From: Acridotheres tristis
Lineage: Eukaryota > Chordata > Aves > Passeriformes > Sturnidae
Reading direction: 5' to 3'
NCBI GenBank assembly: GCA_037013685.1
Contig: CM072884.1
Coordinates: 6,696,001 to 6,760,000 of the forward strand
DNA: 64,000 nucleotides
The position numbers and the translations under genes were made by a program. Positions 1 through 12,640 of the stretch are shown in pieces. Position 1 is the first letter of the stretch. The number at the start of each line of letters is the position of its first letter. The notes below the pieces were generated by a model, which saw only the letters and a list, made by a program, of their open reading frames with translations, did no database searches and was not told the DNA's origin.

Positions 1-246
1 GTGAAAATGGAATTTTTTTCAGTCTTCATTTCATCAACTGTGGCGAACAAATCTATGCTGAATTGAGAAAGTGATCCAATCTTAATATTAAAGAAAGTTA
101 TGCTAAAATATTCCCAAGCTTACTACTACTAGAAAATGAATTTTAAAAATCTAGAATGTTAATGTTATTATGACTTTTGGAAGACATAATAACTTTAGCC
201 CACAAAGATAAGGGCTAAATAAAAAATTCACAAAATAAGAGGGAGA

Positions 247-299
247 GAAAAAACAAACAACGAAACAACAACAAAAAACCTCCAACAAAAACAATCCCA
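247..299. repeat. A/C-only low-complexity tract
   Basis: The plus strand is nearly all A and C (aaacaaacaacgaaacaac type), with a single G. It belongs to a recurrent class of such tracts in this window. It is probably a degenerate simple repeat or a decayed poly(A)-like tract. Confidence 0.7.
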
Positions 300-614
300 G
301 TAACCCTCCAGCTTTAATTTCTAATGCTTACTTATTGTTGAAATGAGACACTCATGAGATAAATCAATCCCCTCTGACAGCTGTCTAATTTCTACCCATG
401 ATTTGCTGTTAAAGATACTACTTTTAGGAGACTTTCTGGTCACCTGCTCCTGGAGGCCCTTTTAAATATAGCTTCAGGCAATCTTTCATTGTACAGAATA
501 CATAAAAGAGTGACTAAGAAGGATGTATGTGGTAGGACTTGCTACCTGGAGGAGAGGAAGATTTATTAGATTACAGTTGCTGCTAATTTCTGCTTCAGAA
601 GAAAGTCTAATTGG

Positions 615-711
615 AAAAAAAACAAAAACAAAACGCACCAAAAAAACCCCCCGCCCAACAACAACAAAAAACCAAAACCAACCAAAAAACCAAAACCAAC
701 CAAAAAAACCT
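615..711. repeat. A/C-only tract with an 18-bp tandem duplication
   Basis: This is about 95 bp of almost pure A and C. Within it, 666-683 and 684-701 are identical 18-bp units of the form aaaaaaccaaaaccaacc, so part of the tract grew by local duplication. The translation over it (T/K/N/P/Q-rich) is an artefact of the repeat, not a gene. Confidence 0.75.
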
Positions 712-3700
712 GACTTCCTTATATACAGAAGCTTGTGAAAACTCTACACCAGTTATCAGCTAAGGATAATGAAAGATTAGTGTTGCCAAGGGGTTGTATT
801 TCCTCCTTTTACCCGTTTTGAGATCAAAACCTGTTATTCCTTTACTCATTTACTTGGGAAAATTATTATTGGCTGCTGCTTCTCTATAAGGAGAACTAAG
901 TTTCTAAGTTTAGCAGTGTCAGGAAAAATCACAAGGAGCTTGTGAGCTGGTTGAAAAGCCCTCCCCCTCCTCCAAGGAGACTCCTTTGACATCCAAGCAG
1001 TAGCAAAATACTCATTCAGAAACTAAATTAATTTGGCAGCAGAGGTTTACCCTGGCATAAGAGCCCTGACAAAGAATCCTGAAGAGCTAGAGTTTATGAA
1101 ATCAGATGGTGACTTGTACAGCTTGAAACAGGGTCTTAGGGAGGGGTGTTTTGTTGGGCTTTCTTCAGTTAGGAGTAACTTTGAGGCAATATTGACCAAC
1201 AGGCTTTTTTCCCCTTTTTTCTCTGAGCCCATCTGGTAGCAGGGCATCTATTTCAGTTCCCTCAGTAACGCTGCTAAGGACTTGTGTACACTGTCATCAG
1301 AATCATGGATTAGTAGTGAGATTCAATCAGGTCCTCATATTAATGATTTTCTGCACTGGAACAGCTGCTGCCACCCATGGAAACCCTATGGATTTTTTCC
1401 CCAATTTTTTTTGTGTAAAGCCTCCTGCTTTCTCTTGGAAAAGAAAAAAACAAAACAAAATGCAAAACACAGATGGCATGGTGACCACTGATATTTTGAT
1501 ATTTTAAGACCTACCTTGTACTTGTGACTGTCTAAATCCCCAAGTGTGGATTGTGAGTCACAAAATAAACCCCCACAATGGGAGAAGGCTCAGTAGAGAG
1601 GGACAGGGTAATGTGCTCATTAAACTCAAGGAATAAGGTTAAGAAGCTGAGTATCCCAACAAAAAGGAGACCAGAGGTTGGCCTTTGTTTTAGATAAACA
1701 GCTACCAACATCTGAATGGATCACCTAGAGATGCAAATATCCCACTGATTCAGCCAGATCTGCTGTAAATACATCTTTGTTTGAGTATGAAAACTGGGTA
1801 ACTATTAGAGCAGCAAGTTTGAACTGATTTCACCTGAATATTCCTTCCGGGAGACTGGGGATAGTAGAAGTTACACCTTTCACACATGGAATGTCTGAAA
1901 GAAGCTGATGAGGGCTTTTTGGGCTTTTGCAGTAGTAAAGATGGATAATTGTTGGAGACCGAAGAGTTTCAGTAGACCAGATCCTTGAATTAACAGAGGG
2001 ATTGTCAACTGAGTCCTTCTTATGCTGTTTTGTCACTTAGAATTATAAAGTGCCTCAGCAACTTCTCAGAGCTATGGAGAGAGGTTTTTGCTGGCTTGGA
2101 AGAGACTGTAAACCCCTGGTTTGTCACCTGCTTCTGTACAGTGGCAGTTCTAGAGTGTGCTGTGATGAAGGAAGGCAGAATTCCAGTCACTCAGTGAGAC
2201 ATTCCTTTAACTTTAGCATTGGAAAGAACAGTATGGAGTTTATTTCTTTAGATGACACAATATGTAAACTTGGTTTGGGGGGACTCAATTGTGCTGCTAC
2301 CTGGCAAGGTAGCAAACCTCTCTCCTAAGAGTCACCGTCAGGTTTCTTGGCCAAGCTGCCCTTCTGTGTATAATCATCTGCTTGATACCTCCATTTAAAA
2401 TCAAAATTATTTTGAAAAGAACAAAATAAAAAGATGAGACAGGGAACTGCTTTTATTTTTTTTTTTCCTGAAAGAAGGATTTTCCAAAGAAATAGTTCTT
2501 TCTAGCTTCAACCTATCAAATGACTCAATTCAAATAGGGATAACAAAGATGCTGAGTTAAGTATGTTGTTCTTGAAGAGGTGTATAGGAAACAAGGGCAG
2601 TAAGCTTTGTCTTTTTAATAATGGAATACTTTGAACCATTAAGAAGAAAATTTAGCAGTTAAACACCTGGGTATCAGTTACTAGATATTGCACTTACTTG
2701 TGATTATCCAGATGTATTCAATTATGAATCCATTTCCAAAAATAGATATTTGAATCTGTATTGGATACTGTGCACTCAGATTATTTAATTGACAGGTCAG
2801 ACCTAATTCCTAACACACCAGAGCTGATCTATTGATTTCTATTCCGATACTTGTTTTCTTGAATAGTTTGCAACACTATCCAGGAGTGGCACATATAAAT
2901 ATATGTACTGATTTAGGCACTGTATTGCAGCTCCTTGCAGACTTTTGTAAGGACATTCATGTAATAGACTGAACTAGACAGGTGTTGCTTTGACCAGTTA
3001 GAATCTGTGATTTTCTACAACAGCTGTGGCAGATATTTCATTCACCTCTCTCCCCCTTATTATATTTACTTGATAGTTAGGGAAGGATTTGTCCTTGGAA
3101 TATTGGATAGTGATGTATTTTTATCTCAGAAGAAGTCCTTTAATGAGAATAAGCTTTTAACAGAAAATCATTACTTAAACAATTTTAGGGCCTTGTGCTA
3201 TCTGTTGGAACTGAAATCGATATGCCAGGACATAGATAGTGAAATTAAGTGCAAACTTGATTTGAGTATCATATTAATTTCCAGACCAACACTTCAGAGC
3301 TCTTTAGTTAACAAACTATTTTTAACTAAATGCTTTTCATTGATATTTTCATAATGTGTTTTCCATGTATTTTCATTACGTTTATATATTCCCTTCACTC
3401 AGAGAAAATTTGTATTTTGCAAACACATAGCAAGATTAAACTGAAATGCTGCCTTAAAAAAAACCTTAAACAAGGTCTTTTTCTTAAATCTCCTATGGGC
3501 AATAATTAAATCAGAATAAAATAAGCACATCATAGAAACGATACATGTCATATGGGCTACTATGATGACTCAAAAGTCTAATTTACTTGCATATTCTAAG
3601 TGTTAGGCAGATATTTTACAAAGAATTTAGTTCTGAGCTTTTATGTGATATCTTAAAGATGACTTAGTCCTCTATTTGCACAATGTAGTTGTGAAGGGAA

Positions 3701-3943
3701 ATTTTTCAGTTCTCTCTTAAATAGGTACAGATTTATTTCTTCTGTGTTTTTAGCATGTAGTGCTCTTGCATCATTAAAAAGTGATGTAATTATATTAAGC
3801 ATGATTATAAACCACAATGAACTAATTCCAAGACTTCATCCTGCTCAATGAAATCATGTCCTAATTTTCCCTTCTCATCACTTAAGGCAACTTGAAATGG
3901 TTCCAATGTGAACGACCTCCAACAAATTTCAAAAGTCAAGAAG

Positions 3944-6900
3944 GTGAGGTTGAGGCAGACAAAGCTAATGGATCCAGTAAAATGAGACTCAGGAGGGAAA
4001 ATAACTGCATGTATGCATGGTTTTGTTTTCTTTTTTCAGAAAAAATAAAAGATAAAACAATCTTAGACTTTAGTGTACTATTGTGTAGTATTTCAGAGAT
4101 ACTACTGCTATATATTTTAAGTGATTATTTTCTTTTTTCTCTGAAATATTATTAATGTTAGATCTGTAATTTAAGAAAGTTACAAAACAGATTACTGGTC
4201 TTGCCTAGGTTGTTTTTGGCATCAGTATTAGTAATTTGATCATGGATTAGGTGAAAATTGCATCTTTAGTATGTGATTTTTTGGGGGGTTATTTTGATAA
4301 CTGAACAAAAAGTAGTTCTGAACTTCCTGAAATAAATAATGGAAATTTTGACCAATAATATTTGTTGTAAATATTTTACCCAAACAGAGACAAAATGAGA
4401 ATCCTCTTTTTAAATTACTTTTTAAAATTATTATTTATAAAATAAATTTCACTTTTAAGAGGAAAAAATGTAGATGCCGACAATTTTATTTAAATTTACT
4501 ATTTTGAAATTCATAGACTCTGTGCTTCTCACAATGCTTTAGGGTTTTTTTGTTTTTGTTTGTTTGCTTTTTCTTTGTTTGTTTTGTGTTTTGGTTTTTT
4601 TGTTTTTTTTTAATCCTGGGAGAAAGAGTTAGGTTCTGTACATATAATTAGTTTTAGTAGGAGCTAAAATCTTTAAAATAATGATGAGACATCTTTTATT
4701 TTATTTTGATATAGCCTTCTAACACCTGTGTTTGTTAATTCTGTGTTGGGACTTCTACAGAATTGTATTTAACCTAGCTGATACTTAAATGTTAGCCTAT
4801 ATCTCATATGGCTGGTGTTTGCATTTCATAAATGCTTATTCCAGGACACAGCTTAGTGCCTTGCCTGTTATTTTTATTGTAAATAACTTCAGTCAATTAT
4901 CCACGGAATAACTCAAGTTAATGTAGGAACAAGCATTTAAGTTCATGAATAATCTTGTTCTTCAAGTGAGTACATGTTTAATATTTCAGAACACTGTTAT
5001 AACATTTGTTACAAGCAATTCAAGCCAGGCTATGAAATCAACTCCTGATAAGCACTTCATGCTGGAGAACTAATTTTAGAGGATGTCCTCTCTTGCAAAA
5101 CACTCCGTGTATCTTTCCCGGTGTTTACTTTGCACCCAACTGCTAATGGCAGCATTCCAATGGATGTTCGAGCTGCCCTTTCTCTGCTCCATTGCCACTG
5201 TGAATGGACCAGACTGGCTTCTAAATTCTCAGAGTTAATGAGGCTATAATTGCACCACAATTATGCTCTCAAGGGCGGCTCAGACCTGCTTGCAGTTACC
5301 CATCTAACCTAGAGGCTGATCCAAGTGTCCCTGGGGCGCTGCAGTGTGGTGTGCCCCTGCCCAAAGATGCCTGGGAAGCTCCCCAAAAAGCAGTGGCACT
5401 AGACTCTCCCCAGCTCACTGCTGCGTGGCTTCTCTTGTCTTTCCAGCCTCTCTCTTCAGATGGAAGAAATGTCTCTTGGTGCTAGCAGAAGCAGGAACTT
5501 CCACCTCTGGTGTGTGTGTTTTTCGTACGTAAATTACACTTCTGTCACTCGTACAGAGTTGAAAAGCTGCCTTTCACTTGTGCTTGTTAGCAGAATATCA
5601 CACGTGATGCTGCTCAGCATCAGACTGGTTGGTGCTGCTGATTTGTTTCTTCAGGTTTCTCTCTGTTAGATTATAGATATGGTCTGCTTGGTCTGGTTAA
5701 GTTATGTCACAGCCTACCTCCCTGCCCCACAGCTCCTCTGATCAGCTGTGCATCACAGCTGAAGGGGTTTAAAATGCCCACCTGGAAGGACTTGGAAACC
5801 TTGTGTGACTCTGTAATTATTTGCAGGTGTACATGGCTATCATTTAAACCTCCTGGGTAAATAAAAGGCAGATGGAGAACTCTAAAGTGCAGTTCTGTTT
5901 TTAGCTGATAAATTATATCTTAATTCTAATAGTGCACATCTTAGGAAAAACCATCCAGAATTTAATCTTATAATTTGGAAGCTGATTTTTTTTTTTTTGT
6001 TGAATTCGTGATGATCAGACAACTAAAAAACTTCATGTAGAAATCTGTTAATCTCTGTTCACACTGAGCAGAGTTTAGTCAGGTATTAGAACTTCAGGGG
6101 ACTGGATATGGAAGAGCCTGGGTTTGGTAACAGCACCAAGACAAGCATCAAGATGATTTTTTCCTTCAAGAAAGGTAAATCTGGGTGAATTTATGACATT
6201 AGATTTCTGGTTTAATGCTATAGGCTTGCATGGATTTGATATGCCTTGGGCTCAGGATGGTGCATTTTAATTTTTAGTTGATGAGAGTAAAGACTTCAGA
6301 AACTTAGTTGTTTTAATGATAAAGATGCTCCAGTTTGTTTTGGTATTGTCGTATCACATAGAACCCACCAAAAGAGTCCTTCACTTTGTTTAGGTAGAGT
6401 TGTTTTCAGTAGACATGACATTTTCATAAGATATGATGGTGTAAAAAAATTTTAATACTGGCCTTATTTGCCACAAGCACAGCTTTTTTTTTCTATTGTT
6501 AGCAATTATCTTTCACTAAATAATTAGAATTATAATTTATATTATTACAAAGCAGAATAGAGACAAAAATTTGAGAAAGCATCTGCATTTTCTATTCAAG
6601 CCAGTCATCCTTAATTGTGAAAGGCACTAGCCTAGATTTAGGTCTACATTAAAGCTACTACTGATTTGAATGCCTTTTTGTATTGATAGCTTGCAGTAAA
6701 TCTGATAGAGTTACTAACATGTATTTCCCCAGAAGGATACTCAGTGTGAGTAATAATGTCTCATTTTCTGCTGGACATACTGTATACTTAAATGCATGAT
6801 TCATGAATTGCCTATAAAATGACATGCATTTATTAATGTCTAAGTAATCATAGAAAGAAATGCTATATTGCATCAAATACAAAATATAACATCAATGTTT

Positions 6901-9464
6901 CTACTGAGTTGCTGATTTTTTTCTCCCCAGAAAGAACAAATCATTCCTTCAAATATAACTCTCCTGCTAGTTATTAATGCTAGCAATATCAGCTATTTTC
7001 AAAGCTAAAACTGATTTGAGCCTCTTCCAGAGCTCTGCTGCCTTTTCCAAATTTGTAGAACTTTTTATCTTTTTAAAATTGTTTTACTTTTTTTTTTTTA
7101 CACAAAACCAAGTTAAGCCACTTTTCCCACTTTAGTAAGTGCCTTTTCTCTTATCAGAAATACTCTGCACCCTTTCCACTTGTGATCAGAATTTATTATT
7201 ATTATTGTTCCTTTTTCTTACTTTGGGCAAAGCATAAGGTGTTCAGAATTGCCATGCAAGTACAACAGGGTGGGCAGGTACAGACAGGGACGTGCACAAT
7301 TTGCAGCAAACTTATGAGTCAAATAATTATGGTCATGAAATTGCAAGTAGGGAAGGGGATGTCATGCCCTGTCTTTATGCAGATAAATACCTTTATGTAT
7401 TGCTCTGATGTTGAGATGCTTGACCCAGTGATCTATTTTATTTATTGCTGGTGGAGTGAGGGATTTGAAGGCTGTGTGATGCTGCCCATCCAGCACTCTC
7501 TTGTGAGGATGTACATGCAGCCAATTTCTCTGTCAGATGTCTGTCAGGATTTTAGCCCACTGCACTGTAGGTCTCAAGCTGGGTGTTGATGGATATTGCT
7601 TTCATTGAAATTAAAAGATTGAAGAAAAAAGAGCCCCATTATATTGATTTTTCTTTTTCAAACACTTTGATATTATCAAAGTAAGTTTCAGCTTTTAATT
7701 TCAAAGGTCTGGTGTATTAAAATAGCATAAAATATGAATTGAAATAAAATGTTTTCCCTCAAGTCAGTGACATTTTATTGATCAACAACATATTTTTGTT
7801 TCTGAGAATATTGATTTAATATTATGCTGAAATTCAATGTTTGATAAGGATTGGAAATCTCTCTGTCCTTTTGGTAGAATTAGCCACAAAAAAGAGATGG
7901 CAACTCTCATTGACTCCTAAAACAACTCCAACCAATCTGAACAGGCTGGCTTAAAACCCTTCCTCCATTCCATACATGCACTTTGCTCTGACTTCCATTC
8001 CTAAAACTTCTTTATTCTGTGTGCATTTGTTCCCTTTCCTCGAAAATTAAGACTGTGTTCATCAAGAAAGGGTCAAGAGTTTATTCATAAGGGTGCAAGG
8101 GTGTTAGTGTACAGTATACATAAATATATCTGTGCTTTTACAGCACACTGCTAATTTTCCATGTGGACACTTATTACTTAATATAATTTTGACTGGCCAT
8201 AGCTTCCTGTTGCCTAGTGCTATGCTGTAAATTCAAACCCTACACTATCCTTCAATATCCTTCCCAGGCACTCAAGCCCTTAAAGACACTCACCAGAGGA
8301 GAGAAGTCACCAGAAAATAAGAGGGTGCTGCTCTGCAGTCCCCAAGAGGTCAGAAACATAAACAACTTGGTGGATATAATCTATGGGATCTAATTCAGTG
8401 AAGGTACATTATGGACATAAGGCATATAGACCTGCAGGAAATCACCACTTTAACTATGTTTAGCTCCAGGAATCTTTAGTGAGGTTATTTAGTCAATGGT
8501 TAAAAGTGCTTTTCATGTATCTAATCAAGGTAATGAGCATTTTGTGTTATGCAATTAACTCTGCAGTTGCCCAAACATCTGGGGATAAATCTTTTGACAG
8601 CTCTGTATGTATATGTGCATGTTTCTATGTGTACAAACACTGAAGGATGTTGCTCTTGTTAAACGGCCTTTTTAGGTAGTTTTTTTTTTTTTATTGTTGC
8701 AGTACTCGTGCTCACCAAAGCTTTAACTGCAGTCAAGAGATTTGCATTCTTTAAGGAAAAATATATGGGCAATTGCCAGTAGGAATGGTCTTGGAGAACA
8801 GAGCTTTGAGGCAGGCCAGCTGGACTTATCCCCATTGCCAAAACAGATGGGCACAGTATAAATCTTCATTTGATTTTTTTTTTTTGTGAAAAAACTCTAA
8901 TTGTTTTAAAGATATAGCTTTTAATCATTGTATGCAGGAGTTGGTTTTATATATTAATTTTTGTGAATGTGTCTTGGAAATAGTTACTTGATGTACAACT
9001 GTCAGAGAAATGGTGAACTTAAGAATGTGAGGTTTTCTATTACTGTCATGCAGTCAAATTATTTTTGTATAACATCAGTAATCCTGGGTTAAGCATCATC
9101 ATTTCACTTTGAGGATGCTTGGGAAACAACCTTTAGTTTTTCTTTCTGGCTATCTCATCCTAAGGAAATGCGAGGACAACCATGATGTGGTAATCAGCAG
9201 GAGTATTTGTTGGCTACCTTGTCTACTTTAGGTCTCCAACAACCCCTTAAGATTCCTCCTCTGCAAGCTTAAGAACATGAAATCGATAAGATGAACGTTT
9301 CAAACAAGTAGCTTACCTTTATTTTTGATTCCACCCTCCGTTGTGGAGGTGCATTATGCTGCACCTGACTGCTGTCCTGATTAGATCACCGACAGAGCAG
9401 CAGTGATTCCAGCAAAACTGGCCGGGACATTGCTGCTGAGGCAATAATGTTTTTTAGGTGCCAT
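3944..9464. other. AT-rich non-coding stretch with a few mixed-composition islands
   Basis: No recognisable gene. 5040-5480 is less AT-rich than its surroundings and carries overlapping short frames on both strands. It could be a conserved non-coding element, but that cannot be tested here. 7666-7682 is a perfect short palindrome (ctttgatattatcaaag). The 135-codon frame at 7182-7589 (+) shows no domain, signal peptide or splice context and is treated as chance. Confidence 0.5.
4542..4612. repeat. G/T-rich low-complexity tract
   Basis: The plus strand is T with interspersed G (gtttttgtttgtttgc style), with almost no A or C for 70 bp. It is the complement-oriented version of the A/C tracts elsewhere in the window. 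Confidence 0.75.
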
Positions 9465-9610
9465 AGAAGCATGGTCAAGTCGTCAGTGTAGGAGTGTGGA
9501 AACCAAGTGTTTTGGGTTCTGCTCCTGCTTGTAGGTATGTCCAATTTGTCACCTTCATCAACTAAACTTTCTTCATCTGAAAAATGGAGATAAATCACTT
9601 ATTTCTCATG
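9465..9610 (+). mobile_element. MIR-like ancient SINE remnant
   Basis: The order of motifs follows the mammal/amniote MIR core as I remember it. A catagaagcatggtcaag-type start is followed by tgggttctgctcctgc, then gtcacc, and finally ttcttcatctgaaaaatgg plus agata, which corresponds to the conserved MIR tail motif. Several internal gaps are needed, as expected for an element this old. The 70-codon minus-strand frame over it (9386-9598) is explained by the repeat. A RepeatMasker alignment would settle it; a random match of the tail motif alone is the main alternative. Confidence 0.45.
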
Positions 9611-12129
9611 ATCCTAAGGTGGCAAAATGCTATCTGGAGCAAACCTTGTTTTGATTTTTTGTTTACCAAAATGGGTAATTTCTCTGGCATCTCCCAGATG
9701 ATTTCAGTTATGTTTTGTTCTCTTCTCTTACGTGTTACCTCAGTTTGAAATCTGCAAGTGGAAAAGTGGAGAAAAAGCTATGGAAATACATGTACTTATG
9801 TATTGCAAGAAATAAGAAAACCTCCTGTTGCTTTCATGTGTAAAGGTGCACTAATTAATAGTAAAACTGGACTATTCGACCTGCCGTAACCTGCCCGTTT
9901 TATCAATTTAATTTCTTGTTCTGGAAATCATTTGGCAATGGAGATTAATCCCACCATCTAGGAATCTTTAAGAAAAAGTAATCTTTAACAAGATGGTTGC
10001 AAAATTATTGACCATGTGCTTATGAAACACTATTATTTCAAGTTTGTTTTTTATCTAATGAGATACCTATGAACAAGTAGTCCACTCTCACAGCATCCAG
10101 GGTCTCATACTAGGTGCTTGTCATAAGGTTATATTGTATTAATCTTTAAAATATGGAATTTCCTTCTGAGATTTATGATTGTTAATTTACACCAACGTAG
10201 CGTTTTTTACATTTGAAACTGTGTTACAAAGCAAGAATAGGACTGATGTTATCTACTTTTTTTCTCCAAGTGTAAAATCTACTTTTCTGTGAATGTTGTA
10301 CAGCCACAAATACTCTTTGGAAAGGTACATTTGGTCTCTGCTTTTAAAAAAGTATTATTTGGGCAAAGTTTGATTTTAGGGCCCTGTTCTGTATCTATAT
10401 GCCATATTTGATCCTTTTGAATTTTGGCTTACAATCTCAGCAAGTTCTCAATTATATTGAGAGGTCTTCATTAAAAAAAAAAAAATAAAACCTGAATTTT
10501 ACGCTCTCAGCCTGAAAAAATAAATTTCTACCAAAGGCTTCTATCAATGGTTAAATTCCAAGTTGGTTCAGATCATTATTTACACATATAGTAATTTTTA
10601 TATATATTGTGACATTCTAGAAATTATTTTTTGTTGAACAACTGGGCACTCACTATATTCTAGTCTTTTTTTTTTTTTTTTCTTGTTAGGTTGAGGTAAT
10701 AGAAAATATAACTGGAGTGCAAAATTCTCTTAGGAACTCCAGATGAATATTTTCTTGCCTAAGGGAGCAATGAGTATTTCATTTCTGCGTCAAAACTATC
10801 TTGAAGGAAAACATCTCCTTTGTTCCTTCTATAAAATTTCTGTATTATTACTGTCAAAGATTGGAGGCAACTGCTTTGCCTTAAAAGTTTGTCATGTATT
10901 TAATAAGCCTTAGGTTTCATACTTAACCCTGCCATACCTGACTCCTCCATCAGTGTGCTTTCAGGATCTTAAAAATTTAAGGGGGCCATAAGAGTCATGT
11001 GAAAATAACTGAGTAAGACATGTCACAATTAGAAAATAAACCACTTGCTGACATGAATGAGGACCTCAGGTGCCACACAGCACATGATTTTTGTTGCAAG
11101 GCTTAAAAAAATCTTGCCAAAAATGAACGGGGAAAAATAAAATCTCTCTTTGTTAGCTGTTGGCTTAAATCTTCTGACTCTTCTGTAGTGTCTTGTGCTG
11201 TAGCACCTTCCCTGCTTTAATGACTGTCTGTCACGTCTGAAATAGAGGATTTGTTTTGCGGCTGGGATGATGTTAATGTAGGCAGAGTGAGGGAAGGGGA
11301 TTGGAGAGGTGTTTCTGCAAGCCTGCTAGTACTATAATCCTATTCTGAAGAAAAAAGAAAATAGAGAAAAAAGGACATTTTTTTTGTACAGTAGGTGTGC
11401 AAAATAAAGCATCCAGGAGCAGGAGTAGTTTTTGCAATCATATATAATTTTAACCATAGATTCACCTCTCTAAATCTGCAAGCATAAACCTTTCCAAGCA
11501 GGCATTTATGTATACAAACACTCACACACACATTCTCAAAATAGGTAAATTATCTTTACAATTACCACAAAATTTCATTGTTGGTGTTTCATGATGGTAT
11601 AACAAGCAGATTTTGAACTCCATCCATCTTGCAAAGCAGAGTATTTCATTAGAACTAAACTGCTCTAAAAGTGAAAATAACTTGTCTTGTGAACAATCTC
11701 AGGGCAGTGCACATGATTTTAACGAGTGCATTATTTTAAACATGGCCGTCACCATCTGCTCCACCCTCTGCACAATCAGTAAAGAACATAATGCATGACT
11801 GTATCATGAAATTAAAGATAAAAGTGATAAATGGTCCTTATTCAATAAAGTTTTAATCTCTTATGATTTATTTTTCCCTTGCAAATTGTGGGAGGACTGG
11901 AGGATTGCTGTACCTGGAATGCTTTCTTTTTAGTCTTAAGGCAAATTTGAATTGAGTCACATTTGCTGGGTAAATTAAGATCTGTTGGCAAAATTGAGAG
12001 GGTTCTGGCTCTGGTACAGAGTATCCATGGGACTTGCTGTGGGGAAGAGTAATTACTGATAAATGTCAGCTCTGCCTTGGTCTGGTGGGCTTTTGGTTTG
12101 TTTTTTATTTTTTTTTTCCTCCCAGAACA
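9611..12129. other. AT-rich non-coding stretch
   Basis: Contains poly-A and poly-T runs (around 10472 and 10666) and short AC-rich stretches near 11520, but no gene, transposon or RNA that I can recognise. Confidence 0.55.
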
Positions 12130-12298
12130 CAAGTGGAGTCCAGATTAGTTGAGTCTGGTCCAGGTAAGTCCTGGTCTGTCAGGTCCAGATCTAGGTCTGC
12201 ACCTATGTCCGGGTCTGTCAGGTCCAGCTCTGTTCCTGTTGAGCCCAGGTCTAAGTCTCTCCCTGTGTCTGGGTCAGGTCAAGTGGAGTCAGATTCAG
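12130..12298. repeat. Degenerate approx. 39-bp tandem array rich in GGTCTG/GGTCCAG
   Basis: The 16-mer ggtctgtcaggtccag occurs at 12173 and again at 12212, exactly 39 bp apart. Weaker copies (gtctgggtcaggtc, cccaggtctaag) continue to about 12280. The array is framed by near-identical copies of caagtggagtc(c)agatt at 12130 and 12280, 150 bp apart. It is GC-rich within AT-rich surroundings and keeps two long plus frames open (12034-12387 and 12149-12367) with S/R/P/G-rich translations. These look like by-products of the repeat. Confidence 0.6.
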
Positions 12299-12356
12299 CT
12301 CCAAGCTGCCAAGCCGTGCTGTCCCTTCCCAGTGCCAGCTGCTCAGGGAGAGAAGA

Positions 12357-12640
12357 TAAACTGGTAAACTGCTATAGGCTGAGATAAGGCAATTTACTGA
12401 AACAAAAGCCAAGTTTACTCAGGCACCAGAAAGAGAAAAGGAAGATTTTATTCTCCACCTCCCATCAGCAAGAAATATGCAGCCACTTCTTGGGACAAAG
12501 GGCTGCAGAAGGGAATTATTGCACATAAGCAATGTCCTCCCTTCCTCCTCCTTTTCCTTGTTTTTATACCTGAGCTGCTATCATATAGTATGGAATTTCC
12601 TTTAGATTTTTCTCTTGGTGGAAATTATCAATGTAGTCAC
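12357..12640 (-). mobile_element. LTR-like block of a bird endogenous retrovirus (solo or fragment)
   Basis: Read on the minus strand, a TATA box (tataaaa, plus positions 12562-12568) lies about 115 bp upstream of a poly(A) signal (aataaa, plus 12447-12452). That is the U3/R layout of an LTR promoter. The sequence between and below them (plus strand, for example gcagccacttcttgggac and cccatcagcaagaaata) resembles a common passerine LTR as I recall it. No gag/pol/env-like frame adjoins it. The exact ends and target-site duplications could not be fixed, so the boundaries are approximate. The tandem array at 12130-12298 abuts the 3' side of the block and may be part of the element. Confidence 0.45.

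Larger units (their letters stand above)
1..3886. other. AT-rich non-coding stretch
   Basis: No gene is recognisable here. The open frames of 60-115 codons have AT-driven composition, no recognisable domain and no supporting signals. The longest, 3007-3354 (+), is an I/L/F/S/N-rich 115-codon frame that reads like chance. Apart from two A/C-only tracts, annotated separately, I see no transposon or RNA gene. Confidence 0.6.

Noticed and set aside
6931..7008. Excellent acceptor (tttttttctccccag) followed by an open frame
   Set aside because: No acceptable donor or nearby poly(A) signal follows and the frame stops after 25 codons; most likely a decoy site.
8290..8380. Minus-strand frame ending at CTG|GTGAGT
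   Set aside because: A good donor but no pyrimidine-tract acceptor at a sensible distance; treated as chance.
12034..12387. Ser/Arg-rich ORF imitating an SR-type protein
   Set aside because: The SRSRS-like composition comes from the degenerate 39-bp tandem array.
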